A DNA stretch of 64,000 bases, from the NCBI GenBank assembly GCA_016712345.1, contig JADJRH010000001.1, forward strand, positions 3,162,001 through 3,226,000, read 5' to 3'. Below the pieces are notes generated by a model. That model worked only from the letters and a program-made list of their open reading frames with translations. It made no database searches and was not told the DNA's origin. The stretch is from Polyangiaceae bacterium (lineage in GTDB: Bacteria; Myxococcota_A; Polyangia; Polyangiales; Polyangiaceae). Both the position numbers and the translations under genes were made by a program. Below, piece by piece: positions 45,309 through 54,712 of this stretch (within the stretch, counting starts at the first letter, position 1; every line of letters starts with the position of its first letter).

Positions 45309-47618
45309 ATGTCCCACTCCGGCGGCCCGCTCGATCTCGAAGCGTTTCGACAGCAAATCGCGCTTGAGGTTCGTGCTGAACTCCGCCGCGAGTGGGAACA
45401 GGCGCATCAGCAAAAACGCCAAGCCTTGTTGTCGCTGACGCGCAGCGCGCAGCACCTTCACACCACCGACGCATTTCGTCGCATGACTGAAGTGGCGAGC
45501 AAAACGCTCAACGTCGCGCGCGTTGGAATTTGGTTTTACGACGAGGCGCGCACCGGCATCCGGTGTGAAGACCTTTTCGACGCAACCCACAGTACGCACG
45601 CATCCGGTGCCGTCGTAATGCGCACCGACTTCCCACAATATTTTTCGGCGCTCGAAGAAAACCGCGCCCTTGTGGCGCACGACGCTCGCACCGATCCCAC
45701 CACGCGTGAACTCGCCGATGCGTACCTCGATCCGCTTGGCATCACTTCCATGCTCGACGCTCCGATCCTCATCGACGGCACTGTCGTCGGCGTTGTCTGC
45801 AACGAGCACATCGGACCGCAACGCAACTGGGGCACCGAAGACATCTCGTTCGCCGGCTCCGTGGCCGACCTCGTCGCGTTCGTGATCGAGCAGCGCGACC
45901 TTCGCGACACCCAAATTGCCCTCCGTGAAAGTGAAGAGCGCTATGCCCTTGCCGCACGCGGCGCAAACGACGGCCTCTGGGATTACAACCTGCGAACCGG
46001 CGACGTTTTCTACTCATCGCGCTTTCGCGAAATGATGGGACTATCCGGTGAAAATAGTGAAAGTGGCACCATCGACGCGTGGCTCGCACGTGTACACATA
46101 GATGATCGCCTTCGATTGGAGCGAGATCTCGCTTCCGTGCGCTCCGGTGAGTCGGCGCAACTGATGAACGAACACCGCGTCATGGCCGCCGACGGCACAT
46201 ATCTGTGGGTGCTTGCCCGCGCGGCTTCCGCAGCCGCCGGAGACGGTCCTCCGTATCGCATCGCCGGCTCCGTCAGCGACATCACCGTCCGCAAAGCGTA
46301 CGAAGATCAACTGCTGCGCGATGCATTTCACGACGCGCTCACAGGACTGCCCAACCGAGCCTTGTTTCTCGATCGCGTCGGCCGCGTTTTAGAGCGCGCA
46401 AAACGCCACAAAGACAGCCACTGTGCCGTATTGGCCGTTGACGCCGATCGCTTCAAAGTCATCAACGAAAGCCTCGGCTCCCACGTTGGAGACCGCATGT
46501 TGGTCGCTCTCGCCCGCGTCCTTTCAAAACAGGTCGGCGAGGGGGACACAGTCGCTCGCCTCGGCGGCGACGAGTTCGGCATTTTGCTTGAAGATGTTCG
46601 CTCCACGGCCGACGCAATCGCCGCGGCCGAACGCATTTTTGCAGCCCTCGGCGAACCGCTGCGTGAAAGCGGCCATGAAGTGTTCGCCGCCGTCAGCATC
46701 GGCATCGCGCTCGCTTCCGATCACACCGATCCGGAGGTTCTCCTTCGCAACGCCGACACCGCCATGTACCGCGCCAAATCACGCGGACGTGATCGGTACG
46801 AGTTGTTCGACGCCGCGATGATCAACGCGTCAAAACAAACGCTGCATCTTTACACCGAACTGCGGCACGCCATTAACCGCCGCCAATTTATTCTCCACTA
46901 CCAGCCCATTGTTTCGCTCGACACAGGCACCATCACCGGTCTTGAAGCGCTTGTTCGTTGGCGCCATCCGCAGCGCGGCATGGTCCCTCCCGGCGAGTTC
47001 ATCTCCATCGCCGAAGAAACAGGCCTCATTCACGCCCTCGGTGCATTCGTTCTCGAAGAAGCGTGCGCGCACGCAAAGTGGCTCGAAAGCCGCTTTCCAT
47101 CGCTCCGACTCGACATGAGCATCAACCTCAGCCCGCGCCAGCTCGCGCGCAGTGAACTCGTGGGTGAAGTGCAACGCGCCCTCCATCAAACCGGCCTTCG
47201 AGGCGGCGCGCTCCACCTTGAAATCACCGAAAGCACGCTCATGGAAAACATCCACAGCGCCAAAGACCGCCTTCGCCAACTGCGCGGCCTCGGCGTCGGC
47301 CTGCTCATGGATGACTTTGGAACAGGCTATTCGTCGCTCTCCGCGCTTCACACGTTCCCCATCGACACGCTCAAGATCGACCAATCGTTCGTGGGTCGCC
47401 TCGAAGACGAAGAAAAGTACGCAGCCGCCATTGTGGAAGCGATCGTCACCGTCGCGCGCCGCCTTGGAATACGCGTTATCGCCGAAGGAATTGAGACAGC
47501 GCGCCAACTCTCAGCGGTTCGAGAACACGGTTGCCACTTGGCGCAGGGCTTTTTCTTTTCGCGCCCCGCCCCGCTGGATGAAGTCACCGCCCTCCTTGAA
47601 CGTGCGCCGAGCTGGTAA
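45309..47618 (+). CDS. Cyclic-di-GMP enzyme GAF-PAS-GGDEF-EAL
   Basis: A 769-residue cytoplasmic signalling protein without membrane segments. It has an N-terminal coiled-coil start, a GAF domain (about 40-195), a PAS domain (about 205-335), a diguanylate cyclase domain with intact GGDEF at 419-423, and an EAL phosphodiesterase domain with LEALVRW, DDFGTGYSSL and LKIDQSF. Both halves look catalytically able, so net activity depends on the sensors. The inhibitory RxxD site five residues before GGDEF is missing (GEGD), so product feedback is probably lost. It starts 10 nt after the MopE lipoprotein stop, suggesting co-transcription and c-di-GMP control of surface behaviour. Confidence 0.92.
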   Translation: MSHSGGPLDLEAFRQQIALEVRAELRREWEQAHQQKRQALLSLTRSAQHLHTTDAFRRMTEVASKTLNVARVGIWFYDEARTGIRCEDLFDATHSTHASGAVVMRTDFPQYFSALEENRALVAHDARTDPTTRELADAYLDPLGITSMLDAPILIDGTVVGVVCNEHIGPQRNWGTEDISFAGSVADLVAFVIEQRDLRDTQIALRESEERYALAARGANDGLWDYNLRTGDVFYSSRFREMMGLSGENSESGTIDAWLARVHIDDRLRLERDLASVRSGESAQLMNEHRVMAADGTYLWVLARAASAAAGDGPPYRIAGSVSDITVRKAYEDQLLRDAFHDALTGLPNRALFLDRVGRVLERAKRHKDSHCAVLAVDADRFKVINESLGSHVGDRMLVALARVLSKQVGEGDTVARLGGDEFGILLEDVRSTADAIAAAERIFAALGEPLRESGHEVFAAVSIGIALASDHTDPEVLLRNADTAMYRAKSRGRDRYELFDAAMINASKQTLHLYTELRHAINRRQFILHYQPIVSLDTGTITGLEALVRWRHPQRGMVPPGEFISIAEETGLIHALGAFVLEEACAHAKWLESRFPSLRLDMSINLSPRQLARSELVGEVQRALHQTGLRGGALHLEITESTLMENIHSAKDRLRQLRGLGVGLLMDDFGTGYSSLSALHTFPIDTLKIDQSFVGRLEDEEKYAAAIVEAIVTVARRLGIRVIAEGIETARQLSAVREHGCHLAQGFFFSRPAPLDEVTALLERAPSW

Positions 47619-47662
47619 CACGCACGCACGAATTCCGTAGCAAACTGCTATCATCCGCCCGC

Positions 47663-49600
47663 ATGCCCACGCTCAAGCTTTTCACCGCCGCGGGCGCGCC
47701 GCGAGCGCACTTGGTCCACAAACCCGTTACAACCATGGGCAAGGGCCTGGGAAATGACATCGCGCTCGCCGGCCCCGGCGTTGCGGAGCATCACGCGCAA
47801 ATCGTCTTCGACGGCCGCGATTTCATGCTCGAAGAAGTGGATCGCGACGCCGACATTGCCATCAACGGCAAAAAGAAACGCCGCGCCCGTTTGGTGCACG
47901 CCGACCGCATTGCTCTCGGGTCCGTAGAAGTCAGCTTCTCCATGTTTGCCGAGCCGATGGCGGCCCCCAAACCCGCCGACGATGACGACGACGACGACGA
48001 CCCGCGTTCGTCCGCCGGAGGCCCAAAAAGCATCAGCGCCGAACTCGCAGGTGTACGCAAGCTGTTCTCATTCAGCGAAAAGCTCATTGGCCGCCGCGAT
48101 CTCGACCAATTGCTTGAAACAATGCTCGACGACGTGATTGACCTCACGCACGCCGACAAGGGCTTTTTGTTATTGCTTGAAGGCGCCGAAGCTCAAGCCG
48201 CAGAACCCGACGACGGCACACACAAACCCCGCATTGAAACCGATAAACGCCTCGCCGTTCGCGCCGCACGCAATGTTCGCAAAGAAGCCATTACCGATAT
48301 GCACGGCGGCATTTCCGACAGCATTGTTCGCCAAGTTATTGAGTCGGGCCGCCCCGTCATCGTTTCAGACGCATTGGCCGACACAACGTTTGGCCGCTCC
48401 GACAGCGTCATTGCAATGAAACTCTCCAGCGTTATGTGCGCGCCCCTTCTTTCGCAGGGTCAAGTGATAGGCGCGCTCTACGTTGGCAATGACAAAATCA
48501 AACACCTATTCGAACGTACTCAATTGGAGCTGCTCAGCATCTTTGCTTCGCAGGCGTCGCTGTTATTGCAAAACGCAATGCTCCTCAACGCGCTCCGAGC
48601 CGACAAGGCCAAACTCGTTGCCGAACTTCACGATAAACGTTTTGGTGAAATCATCGGCGCCTGCCCCTCCATGTTGGAAGTGTTTCGCAAACTCCAAAAA
48701 GTCGCCTCCACCGATATCAGCGTTTTAATCACCGGTGAAACGGGCACCGGCAAAGAACTCATTGCAAAAGAAATTCACCGCCGCAGCCCACGTCACAACG
48801 GCCCATTCGTTACAATCAACTGCGGCGCCATCCCTGAAAACCTCATTGAAAGTGAACTTTTCGGCCACGTCCGTGGAGCATTCACAGGCGCCGTTGCAAG
48901 CCGCCCCGGCAAATTCCAAACGGCCGACAAGGGCACGCTGTTTCTCGACGAAATCGGCGAATTGCCATTAAACCTTCAAGTAAAACTTCTACGCGCATTG
49001 CAAGAACGCGTTGTGTTTCGCGTCGGCGACTCCAAGCCTGAAAAAGTGGATATTCGCATTGTCGCCGCCACAAATCGCAATCTCGAAGAAGAAATCCGCG
49101 CCAATAACTTTCGCGAAGACCTCTATTACCGCCTCAATGTCGTTAACATTTGGCTCCCGCCCCTTCGCGACCGCGGCGACGACGTACTCATTATCGCCAA
49201 AGTTCTCTTATCCAAATACGCCGACGAACTTGCCAGCGCCGTAAAAGGCTTTTCACCCGCCGCCCTTGCCGCCATTAAAAAGTACACATGGCCGGGCAAC
49301 ATTCGCCAGCTTGAAAATCGCATTAAAAAGGCTCTCGTCCTTTGCGAAAAAACCCTCCTCTCGGCCGAAGATCTCGACCTCGGCCCCCAGGCAGAAACTC
49401 CCATTATGCCGCTTGAAAAAGCCAAAGAAGAGTTTCAACGCCGCTACGTATTGGAGGCATTGGAGCGCAACAACGGCAATCGAACTCAAACGGCGCGCGA
49501 CCTCGGGGTCGACCCGCGCACCATCTTCCGCTACCTCGAAAAAGAACAAAACCCCATGCCCTCCGGGGCGGGTGGCACCAAGGACTTCGGTGATTCATAG
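47663..49600 (+). CDS. FHA-GAF sigma-54-dependent transcription activator
   Basis: A 645-residue regulator. An N-terminal FHA domain (about 20-95, with the GNDIALAGPGVAEHHAQI-type phosphothreonine-binding loop) is followed by an Asp-rich linker (DDDDDDDD), a GAF sensor (about 130-310) and an AAA+ domain: GETGTGKE, the sigma-54-contact loop GAFTGA, GTLFLDEIGELP. A Fis-type helix-turn-helix closes the protein (NGNRTQTARDLGVDPRTIFRYL). Myxobacteria use many such FHA-linked activators with Ser/Thr kinases in development. The target operon is unknown; no kinase gene is adjacent. Start ATG 47663. Confidence 0.95.
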   Translation: MPTLKLFTAAGAPRAHLVHKPVTTMGKGLGNDIALAGPGVAEHHAQIVFDGRDFMLEEVDRDADIAINGKKKRRARLVHADRIALGSVEVSFSMFAEPMAAPKPADDDDDDDDPRSSAGGPKSISAELAGVRKLFSFSEKLIGRRDLDQLLETMLDDVIDLTHADKGFLLLLEGAEAQAAEPDDGTHKPRIETDKRLAVRAARNVRKEAITDMHGGISDSIVRQVIESGRPVIVSDALADTTFGRSDSVIAMKLSSVMCAPLLSQGQVIGALYVGNDKIKHLFERTQLELLSIFASQASLLLQNAMLLNALRADKAKLVAELHDKRFGEIIGACPSMLEVFRKLQKVASTDISVLITGETGTGKELIAKEIHRRSPRHNGPFVTINCGAIPENLIESELFGHVRGAFTGAVASRPGKFQTADKGTLFLDEIGELPLNLQVKLLRALQERVVFRVGDSKPEKVDIRIVAATNRNLEEEIRANNFREDLYYRLNVVNIWLPPLRDRGDDVLIIAKVLLSKYADELASAVKGFSPAALAAIKKYTWPGNIRQLENRIKKALVLCEKTLLSAEDLDLGPQAETPIMPLEKAKEEFQRRYVLEALERNNGNRTQTARDLGVDPRTIFRYLEKEQNPMPSGAGGTKDFGDS

Positions 49601-49740
49601 TAGCGGCCACTTTTGGGGCCCCGTGCCGGCAAACACCGGTCGGTCCCTGGCAGCCACCCATTAACGTTCAATCAATGCCCCCCACGCGGGCGCTTTTCAA
49701 TCCATAACCAATTCGCTCGGGTCGCGCTAAAGCGCGCCCC

Positions 49741-49780
49741 GCGCCCCCCAAGCGTTGCGCAAGCGCACCGCGGGGGGCGC
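49741..49780 (-). repeat. GC-rich hairpin repeat, copy 2
   Basis: GCGCCCCCC (49741-49749) pairs with GGGGGGCGC (49772-49780). Read on the minus strand it starts GCGCCCCCCGCGG and ends ACGCTTGGGGGGC, matching the signature of the copy at 35958-36011. It sits in the 211-nt gap between the sigma-54 activator and mutS2. Confidence 0.6.
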
Positions 49781-49811
49781 CACAGCGCGTATTCATACAT
49801 TGAGAACAACC

Positions 49812-52277
49812 ATGTTAGAGGCTTCTTCTTGCCCTTCTGAACCCAGCGCAAAAACCCGTTCCGACCTTGAGTGGGATCGACTGCTCGAAGCGCTCGCCGA
49901 TCGAACGCAAACGTCGCTCGGCCACGCCGCCGCCCTGAATTTGCAGCTCCACGGAAGCCGCAATGCCGTGCTCACCGCGTTGGCGGAGGCGCGCGAGGCG
50001 GTGGATCTCGACAACAACGCCGAGCCGATCACGTTGGGTACACTTCCCGATGCCGAAGACGCCGCCGAGCGCGCCCGCATCGGATCGGCCCTGGGCGCCG
50101 AAGATCTCCGCGCTGTGCTCGCGATTCTCACGGCCGCCCGGTCGCTTCGAACGTTTCTCGCCGCTCGAAAAACAAGGGTTCCGCTGCTCGCCGCGGCGTG
50201 CTCCACGTCGCCCGATCTCGATCCGCTCGAACGCGCTCTCGATCAAACATTTGAACCCGACGGATCGATCGCCGACAAAGCGTCGCCGGCCCTCGCATCG
50301 CTTCGGCGCGAGCGAAAAGCCGTTCGCGACAGGCTTGTTCGCAAGCTCGAAGACCTCATTGGCAAACACACAGAGGCGCTTCAAGACAGCTATTACACCG
50401 AACGTGAAGGCCGCTTCGTTCTCCCCGTTCGCGCCGATTCACATGAAAAAGTGCCTGGAATTGTGTGCGGAGCGAGCGCCAGCGGCGCCACCGTTTTCGT
50501 TGAACCGCAGGCCCTCGTTGAGCAAACAAATCGCCTCAAAATCATCGACAGCGGCATCGATCGCGAAGAGCGCGCGATCGTCGCCGAGCTTTCAAAAAAA
50601 GTATCCGCCCACGCCGACCTGATTATCGAAGCGCTCGGAGCGCTCGGTCACGCCGATCTCCGCGCCGCCGTGGCGCGCCTTGCCCGTGATCTTTCGCTGA
50701 CTATCCCCGACATCTGTTCGGAAACAGAAGCGCTGACGATTTCCCTAAGAAAAGCTCGGCACCCGCTGCTTGTTCTCGAAGGGGTCGATTGTGTACCCAG
50801 CGACATTGAAGTTGGGCAGGGTCAAGTGATTGTGATTTCCGGCCCCAATGCCGGTGGAAAAACCGTGGCGCTCAAAACGCTTGGTCTTGCGTGCTTAATG
50901 TTGCGCGCCGGCCTGCCCATTCCAGCGCGCGACGGCTCGCAAATGGGCCTTGTAACGCACGTCCTCACCGACGTGGGCGACGATCAAAACCTTCATAAAA
51001 ACCTCTCCACCTTCAGCGCACACATTCAAAATTTGGCTTCGATCTTAGGCGAATCTGCACCGGGTGCGCTCGTCTTGCTCGACGAAGTCTGCGGCGGCAC
51101 CGACCCGCGCGAGGGAGAAGCGCTCGCTTCGGCGATTTTGCAATCGCTCGCGCAACGCGGCGCCGCAGTGGCGTGCACAACGCATTACGAAGGGTTGAAA
51201 GCTCTCGCGCTCAAAGACACGCGCTTTAAAAACGCTTCTGTCGGCTTCGACCTCGCAACAATGAGCCCCACGTTTCGACTTGTGATCGGCATTCCTGGCC
51301 CGTCGAGCGCGCTCGCGGTGGCGAAACGGTTTGGCATACCCAACCTGCTTATTGAACGCGCAGAATCGTTTCTAACGCGCGACGCCATCGCGTTTGAAGA
51401 GGTCGCGGCCCAGCTCGATCGCGAACGGCGCGAGCTTGAAGAAGTGCGACGCAAAGCCGAAAACGACGCGCAAATCGTTCGAGAAAAAAAGGCCGAAGTG
51501 GAAGAGGAGCTGGTGCGCCTCAAGGCCAAAGAAAAAAGCGCACTCACCGAAGAGAGCCGAGAACTGTTTGCCGCAGTGAAACGCGCCCGCGATGAATTGC
51601 AAAAAGCGCAGGTGAAATTGCGGCAAAATCCCACCGAAGCCGATCTGCGGGCGCTGACGAAAACCGTGGATCAGGTGGCTCACCAAGTGGCCATCGGCGG
51701 TCCGCTCGCAGCGCCGGTTGAAGCTTCTGAACACCGGGCGCCGGTGAGTACACATGCTCTCAAGCCCGGCTCGCGTGTGTACGTTCCCAAACTTCAGGCC
51801 GAGGCAAATGTGCTCGAAGTGCTTGGGGACAAGGTAAAAGTGGCAGCGGGTGCCCTCACTCTCACGTTGAAGATCGAAGAAACGCGGGCCGCTCAACCAA
51901 ACGGCGGAACCTCCAAGTCGGGTGGCAAAACCGCGGGCGGCGGGAAGATGCGTACACATTCTTCCGGTGGTGTACACAAAGGTTCGTCGTTTGTTCTCGA
52001 TGCCGCTTCCGACCCCGACGTACCCGTGCAGACCTCAGAAAACACCGTTGATCTGCGTGGTTTGCGCGCTCACGAAGCATCGAGCATGGCTGAACAATTT
52101 CTCGATCGCATGCTCGGTTCGGGCAGGCGCGTGGCCTTTCTCATTCACGGTCACGGCACCGGCGCCCTTCGCGAAGCGGTGCGCGATTCGGTGCGTCAAA
52201 GCTCGCTTGTCGCTCGGTCACGCGCCGGTGAACAGCGCGAGGGCGGTGACGGCGTGACTGTTGTTTGGCTCAAATAA
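49812..52277 (+). CDS. mutS2: MutS2 family ATPase/nuclease with Smr domain
   Basis: An 821-residue protein. It has an N-terminal core, a coiled-coil clamp, a MutS-type ATPase with Walker A SGPNAGGKT, a Walker B region LLDEVCGGTDPREG, and the helix THYEGLKALALKD. A long coiled coil (LDRERRELEEVRRKAENDA) follows, then a C-terminal Smr nuclease-like domain (VDLRGLRAHEASSMAEQFLD, HGHGTGALREAVR). MutS2 does not work in mismatch repair; it is linked to ribosome collision rescue and to suppression of recombination. ATG 49812 is the natural start; the frame upstream to 49755 has no signal. The following gene is ybaB, then recR. Confidence 0.95.
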   Translation: MLEASSCPSEPSAKTRSDLEWDRLLEALADRTQTSLGHAAALNLQLHGSRNAVLTALAEAREAVDLDNNAEPITLGTLPDAEDAAERARIGSALGAEDLRAVLAILTAARSLRTFLAARKTRVPLLAAACSTSPDLDPLERALDQTFEPDGSIADKASPALASLRRERKAVRDRLVRKLEDLIGKHTEALQDSYYTEREGRFVLPVRADSHEKVPGIVCGASASGATVFVEPQALVEQTNRLKIIDSGIDREERAIVAELSKKVSAHADLIIEALGALGHADLRAAVARLARDLSLTIPDICSETEALTISLRKARHPLLVLEGVDCVPSDIEVGQGQVIVISGPNAGGKTVALKTLGLACLMLRAGLPIPARDGSQMGLVTHVLTDVGDDQNLHKNLSTFSAHIQNLASILGESAPGALVLLDEVCGGTDPREGEALASAILQSLAQRGAAVACTTHYEGLKALALKDTRFKNASVGFDLATMSPTFRLVIGIPGPSSALAVAKRFGIPNLLIERAESFLTRDAIAFEEVAAQLDRERRELEEVRRKAENDAQIVREKKAEVEEELVRLKAKEKSALTEESRELFAAVKRARDELQKAQVKLRQNPTEADLRALTKTVDQVAHQVAIGGPLAAPVEASEHRAPVSTHALKPGSRVYVPKLQAEANVLEVLGDKVKVAAGALTLTLKIEETRAAQPNGGTSKSGGKTAGGGKMRTHSSGGVHKGSSFVLDAASDPDVPVQTSENTVDLRGLRAHEASSMAEQFLDRMLGSGRRVAFLIHGHGTGALREAVRDSVRQSSLVARSRAGEQREGGDGVTVVWLK

Positions 52278-52355
52278 AAGCAAAACGCAGCATGTTGAGA
52301 CATCGCCGGTCCGAGCCTTATTGCGCCCGCCGCGCTGTAGCGGCATAGCGGCGCG

Positions 52356-52676
52356 ATGCAATTCCGCGGCGGAATGAACGAACTCATGCGCCAAGCAGCG
52401 CGCATGCAGCGCAAAATCGAAGAAACGAAACAGCGCATTAAAGACAACGAAGTGGAAGGCGCTGCCGGCGGCGACAAAGTGAAAGTCACCGTCACTTGTG
52501 AAGGCAAACTCAAGCGCATTTCAATCGATCCCGAACTGCTCAAGTCTGAAGAAATCGATATGACGCTCGATATGGTGGTGGCCGCCGCCAATAACGCGCT
52601 TGAAGCCGCCGACAAGCAGGTTGAGGCCGAAATCAACAAGATCACCGGCGGCGTTAAAATCCCCGGCCTCGGCTGA
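52356..52676 (+). CDS. ybaB: YbaB/EbfC nucleoid-associated protein
   Basis: A 106-residue DNA-binding dimer of the YbaB/EbfC family: MQFRGGMNELMRQAARMQRKI, then the glycine-rich turn, VKVTVTCEGKLKRISIDPELL, and a Lys-containing end. It is normally next to recR, as here (18 nt). It helps organise the nucleoid and may assist RecR. Length is as expected. Confidence 0.95.
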   Translation: MQFRGGMNELMRQAARMQRKIEETKQRIKDNEVEGAAGGDKVKVTVTCEGKLKRISIDPELLKSEEIDMTLDMVVAAANNALEAADKQVEAEINKITGGVKIPGLG

Positions 52677-52694
52677 CGCGCGCTCGGTTTGGTT

Positions 52695-53342
52695 GTGGCC
52701 TATCGATTTCGAACAGGCGGCGCCGATCTCCCCTCGCGCCTGACACGCGTCGCTCAATTGCTCGGGCGTTTGCCGGGCGTCGGCGAGAAAACAGCCATGC
52801 GTTTTGCGCTGTTTCTCGCAACGGTTGATGAATCCACGGCGCGCGACATGGGTGCCGAGGTGGGCGCGCTTCGCGACTATGTTCGGCCGTGCCATCTGTG
52901 CGGCAACATCGCAGAATCCGAGGCTCCGGGTGAGCCGGCGATGTGTACCGTTTGCAGTGACACGCGCCGCGACAGCTCGCTTCTGTGCGTTGTTGCCCGC
53001 GTTCAAGATCTGCTTGCCATTGAGCGGAGCGGCGCGATGCGAGGTCGCTATTTTGTTCTCGGAAAGCTTCTTTCACCGCTCGAAGGCATCTCCGCGGACG
53101 ATCTTCCGCTCGGCCAGCTTCGAGCCAAAATTCGCGATCCTGAAGCGCCGGTGAAAGAGATTTTGGTGGCCACTCCGCCGTCGGTGGACGGTGAAGCAAC
53201 TGCCCTTCTCCTCGCGCGCGAACTGACACCGTTGGGTGTTCGAGTCACGCGCATTGCGAGCGGCATTCCCCACGGCGGCGACCTTGAATACGCCGACCAG
53301 GTCACTCTCGGTCGAGCCATTGAAGGTCGCAAAAATCTATAA
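52695..53342 (+). CDS. recR: Recombination mediator RecR
   Basis: A 215-residue protein that loads RecA at gaps with RecF/RecO. It has an N-terminal helix-hairpin-helix (LLGRLPGVGEKTAMRFALFL), a zinc finger (CHLCGNIAESEAPGEP...CTVC), a Toprim domain (CVVARVQDLLAIERSG, VKEILVATPPSVDGEAT) and a C-terminal Walker B-like segment (GIPHGGDLEYADQVTL). GTG 52695 (VAYRFR) is preferred over TTG 52689. dnaX, often part of this cluster, is not here. Confidence 0.96.
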   Translation: MAYRFRTGGADLPSRLTRVAQLLGRLPGVGEKTAMRFALFLATVDESTARDMGAEVGALRDYVRPCHLCGNIAESEAPGEPAMCTVCSDTRRDSSLLCVVARVQDLLAIERSGAMRGRYFVLGKLLSPLEGISADDLPLGQLRAKIRDPEAPVKEILVATPPSVDGEATALLLARELTPLGVRVTRIASGIPHGGDLEYADQVTLGRAIEGRKNL

Positions 53343-53366
53343 TAGCGTTTCAAACACAGAGCGTAT

Positions 53367-54638
53367 TCAATACAAGATCACTCCGCTCATCAATGCCACT
53401 TGCACGTCGGGGGCGAGCGGTTTTTCGGACCAAATTCCCGCTGTTTTAGCGGTAATTCGGGTGCCAAGAGTTACGTACCGCAAGCGCGCGGCGGCTTCCA
53501 CATAACCGCCTATGCCCAATACGGTTTGCGGAGGGGGTTTTGCGGGGATCGGTGGACCAAAGTCAATCAAAACGCCGTGCTTTGTATCGCGCCCCACGTA
53601 GTGTAATGCCCATAATCCGGGTTGCGCCCAACCGGCAAGCCCAACATTTAATTGAAGCGGGCCCAATACATTGATTTTTCCAATACCCACTTCCGCCAAA
53701 ATGGACGCCGCATTGGGGCCCAGTCCGGGCCGCAATGCGACGCTCAATACCGCTTTTGGCAACGCCGCAAAAAGCTCCACATTGGGTGATATCCCCCAAG
53801 GCACAACGTTTACCCGAGATGTTGCAAAAAGCCTTGTATCGCCGACTCGAAGCGACGGAAAAGCCACATCTGTTTCTCCGCGAACAAGGTAGCGATAAGC
53901 GCTCGCATAAAGGGAAAACCAGAGGAGCGGATCAATGAGTTCAAACGCAATGGATGCTTTCATCCAATCGCGCACTCCATCGGCGTTCCACTTTCGGGGT
54001 GCTGCCATTGAATGGGCAGCATTGTCCAAGTCTCTCGCGCCAATCAGTTGGGCCATTTTTGTGAGCGCATTGCCCGCGTATAAAAACGCATCACCGCGCG
54101 CCAACTGTCCGCGAGAAAAGCCTTCAAATGCGAGATTTCGCTGCGCCGTTGATTGAACGTCCTGCCCGCCGAGGTGCACAATTGTCAGCTCGTCCCAATA
54201 AAGGGGCCGTGTTTGATTTGCCGGAAACACTTTATGGTCGGGCGACAAATCAAAAGGCAGCGGCGCCCCTATTTCAGCGCGAAATTGGCCGCCAAACTCT
54301 CGATAGCGAGCACCGTGCCCCAAAAGCTCGTGAGCAAGCACCAATTGATAGCTCGCAATGGGCAGGTCAATCGCAATCATTGCCAATAACCGCGTTGCAA
54401 TGGACCAAAAACCGCTGCGGTCTTTTAATGGGAGGCCACTCAATACTTCGTCCTCGCCCCTCAATGCCAATCGAGCCGCGTTGGTAATGCTCAACGTGCC
54501 CGCTTCACCTCGAAACTTGGGATCAAAGTAAAAGCGGTATTCGGCCGGCGCTTTGACAGTTGGTTCGGCCCGCAACTCCCGGGCGAAAGCCAAAAGCGTG
54601 AATGCGATTGCAACGCAGGCCGTTGAAAATTGTGCCAC
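53367..54638 (-). CDS. Exported protein with HELLGHG motif, beta-rich C-terminus
   Basis: A 423-residue protein with a signal peptide (about 1-24, ending ELRAEP). Residues about 95-125 contain a membrane-like helix followed by LVLAHELLGHGARYREFGG. The HELLGH cluster resembles metal-binding sites of membrane-associated peptidases, but the spacing is HExxxH rather than HExxH. The C-terminal 170 residues alternate hydrophobic strands (SVALRPGLGPNAASILAEVG, LQLNVGLAGWAQPG) and end in Tyr, as in outer-membrane beta-barrels. No family is recognised. It is divergent from the SRPBCC gene. Confidence 0.6.
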   Translation of the reverse strand: MAQFSTACVAIAFTLLAFARELRAEPTVKAPAEYRFYFDPKFRGEAGTLSITNAARLALRGEDEVLSGLPLKDRSGFWSIATRLLAMIAIDLPIASYQLVLAHELLGHGARYREFGGQFRAEIGAPLPFDLSPDHKVFPANQTRPLYWDELTIVHLGGQDVQSTAQRNLAFEGFSRGQLARGDAFLYAGNALTKMAQLIGARDLDNAAHSMAAPRKWNADGVRDWMKASIAFELIDPLLWFSLYASAYRYLVRGETDVAFPSLRVGDTRLFATSRVNVVPWGISPNVELFAALPKAVLSVALRPGLGPNAASILAEVGIGKINVLGPLQLNVGLAGWAQPGLWALHYVGRDTKHGVLIDFGPPIPAKPPPQTVLGIGGYVEAAARLRYVTLGTRITAKTAGIWSEKPLAPDVQVALMSGVILY

Positions 54639-54712
54639 TTTGGCGCCTCAACAGCGAATGTCGTTGTCTATTGTGCATTTTTCAATTGTTTTTGCGCGAA
54701 GGTGCACCGACA

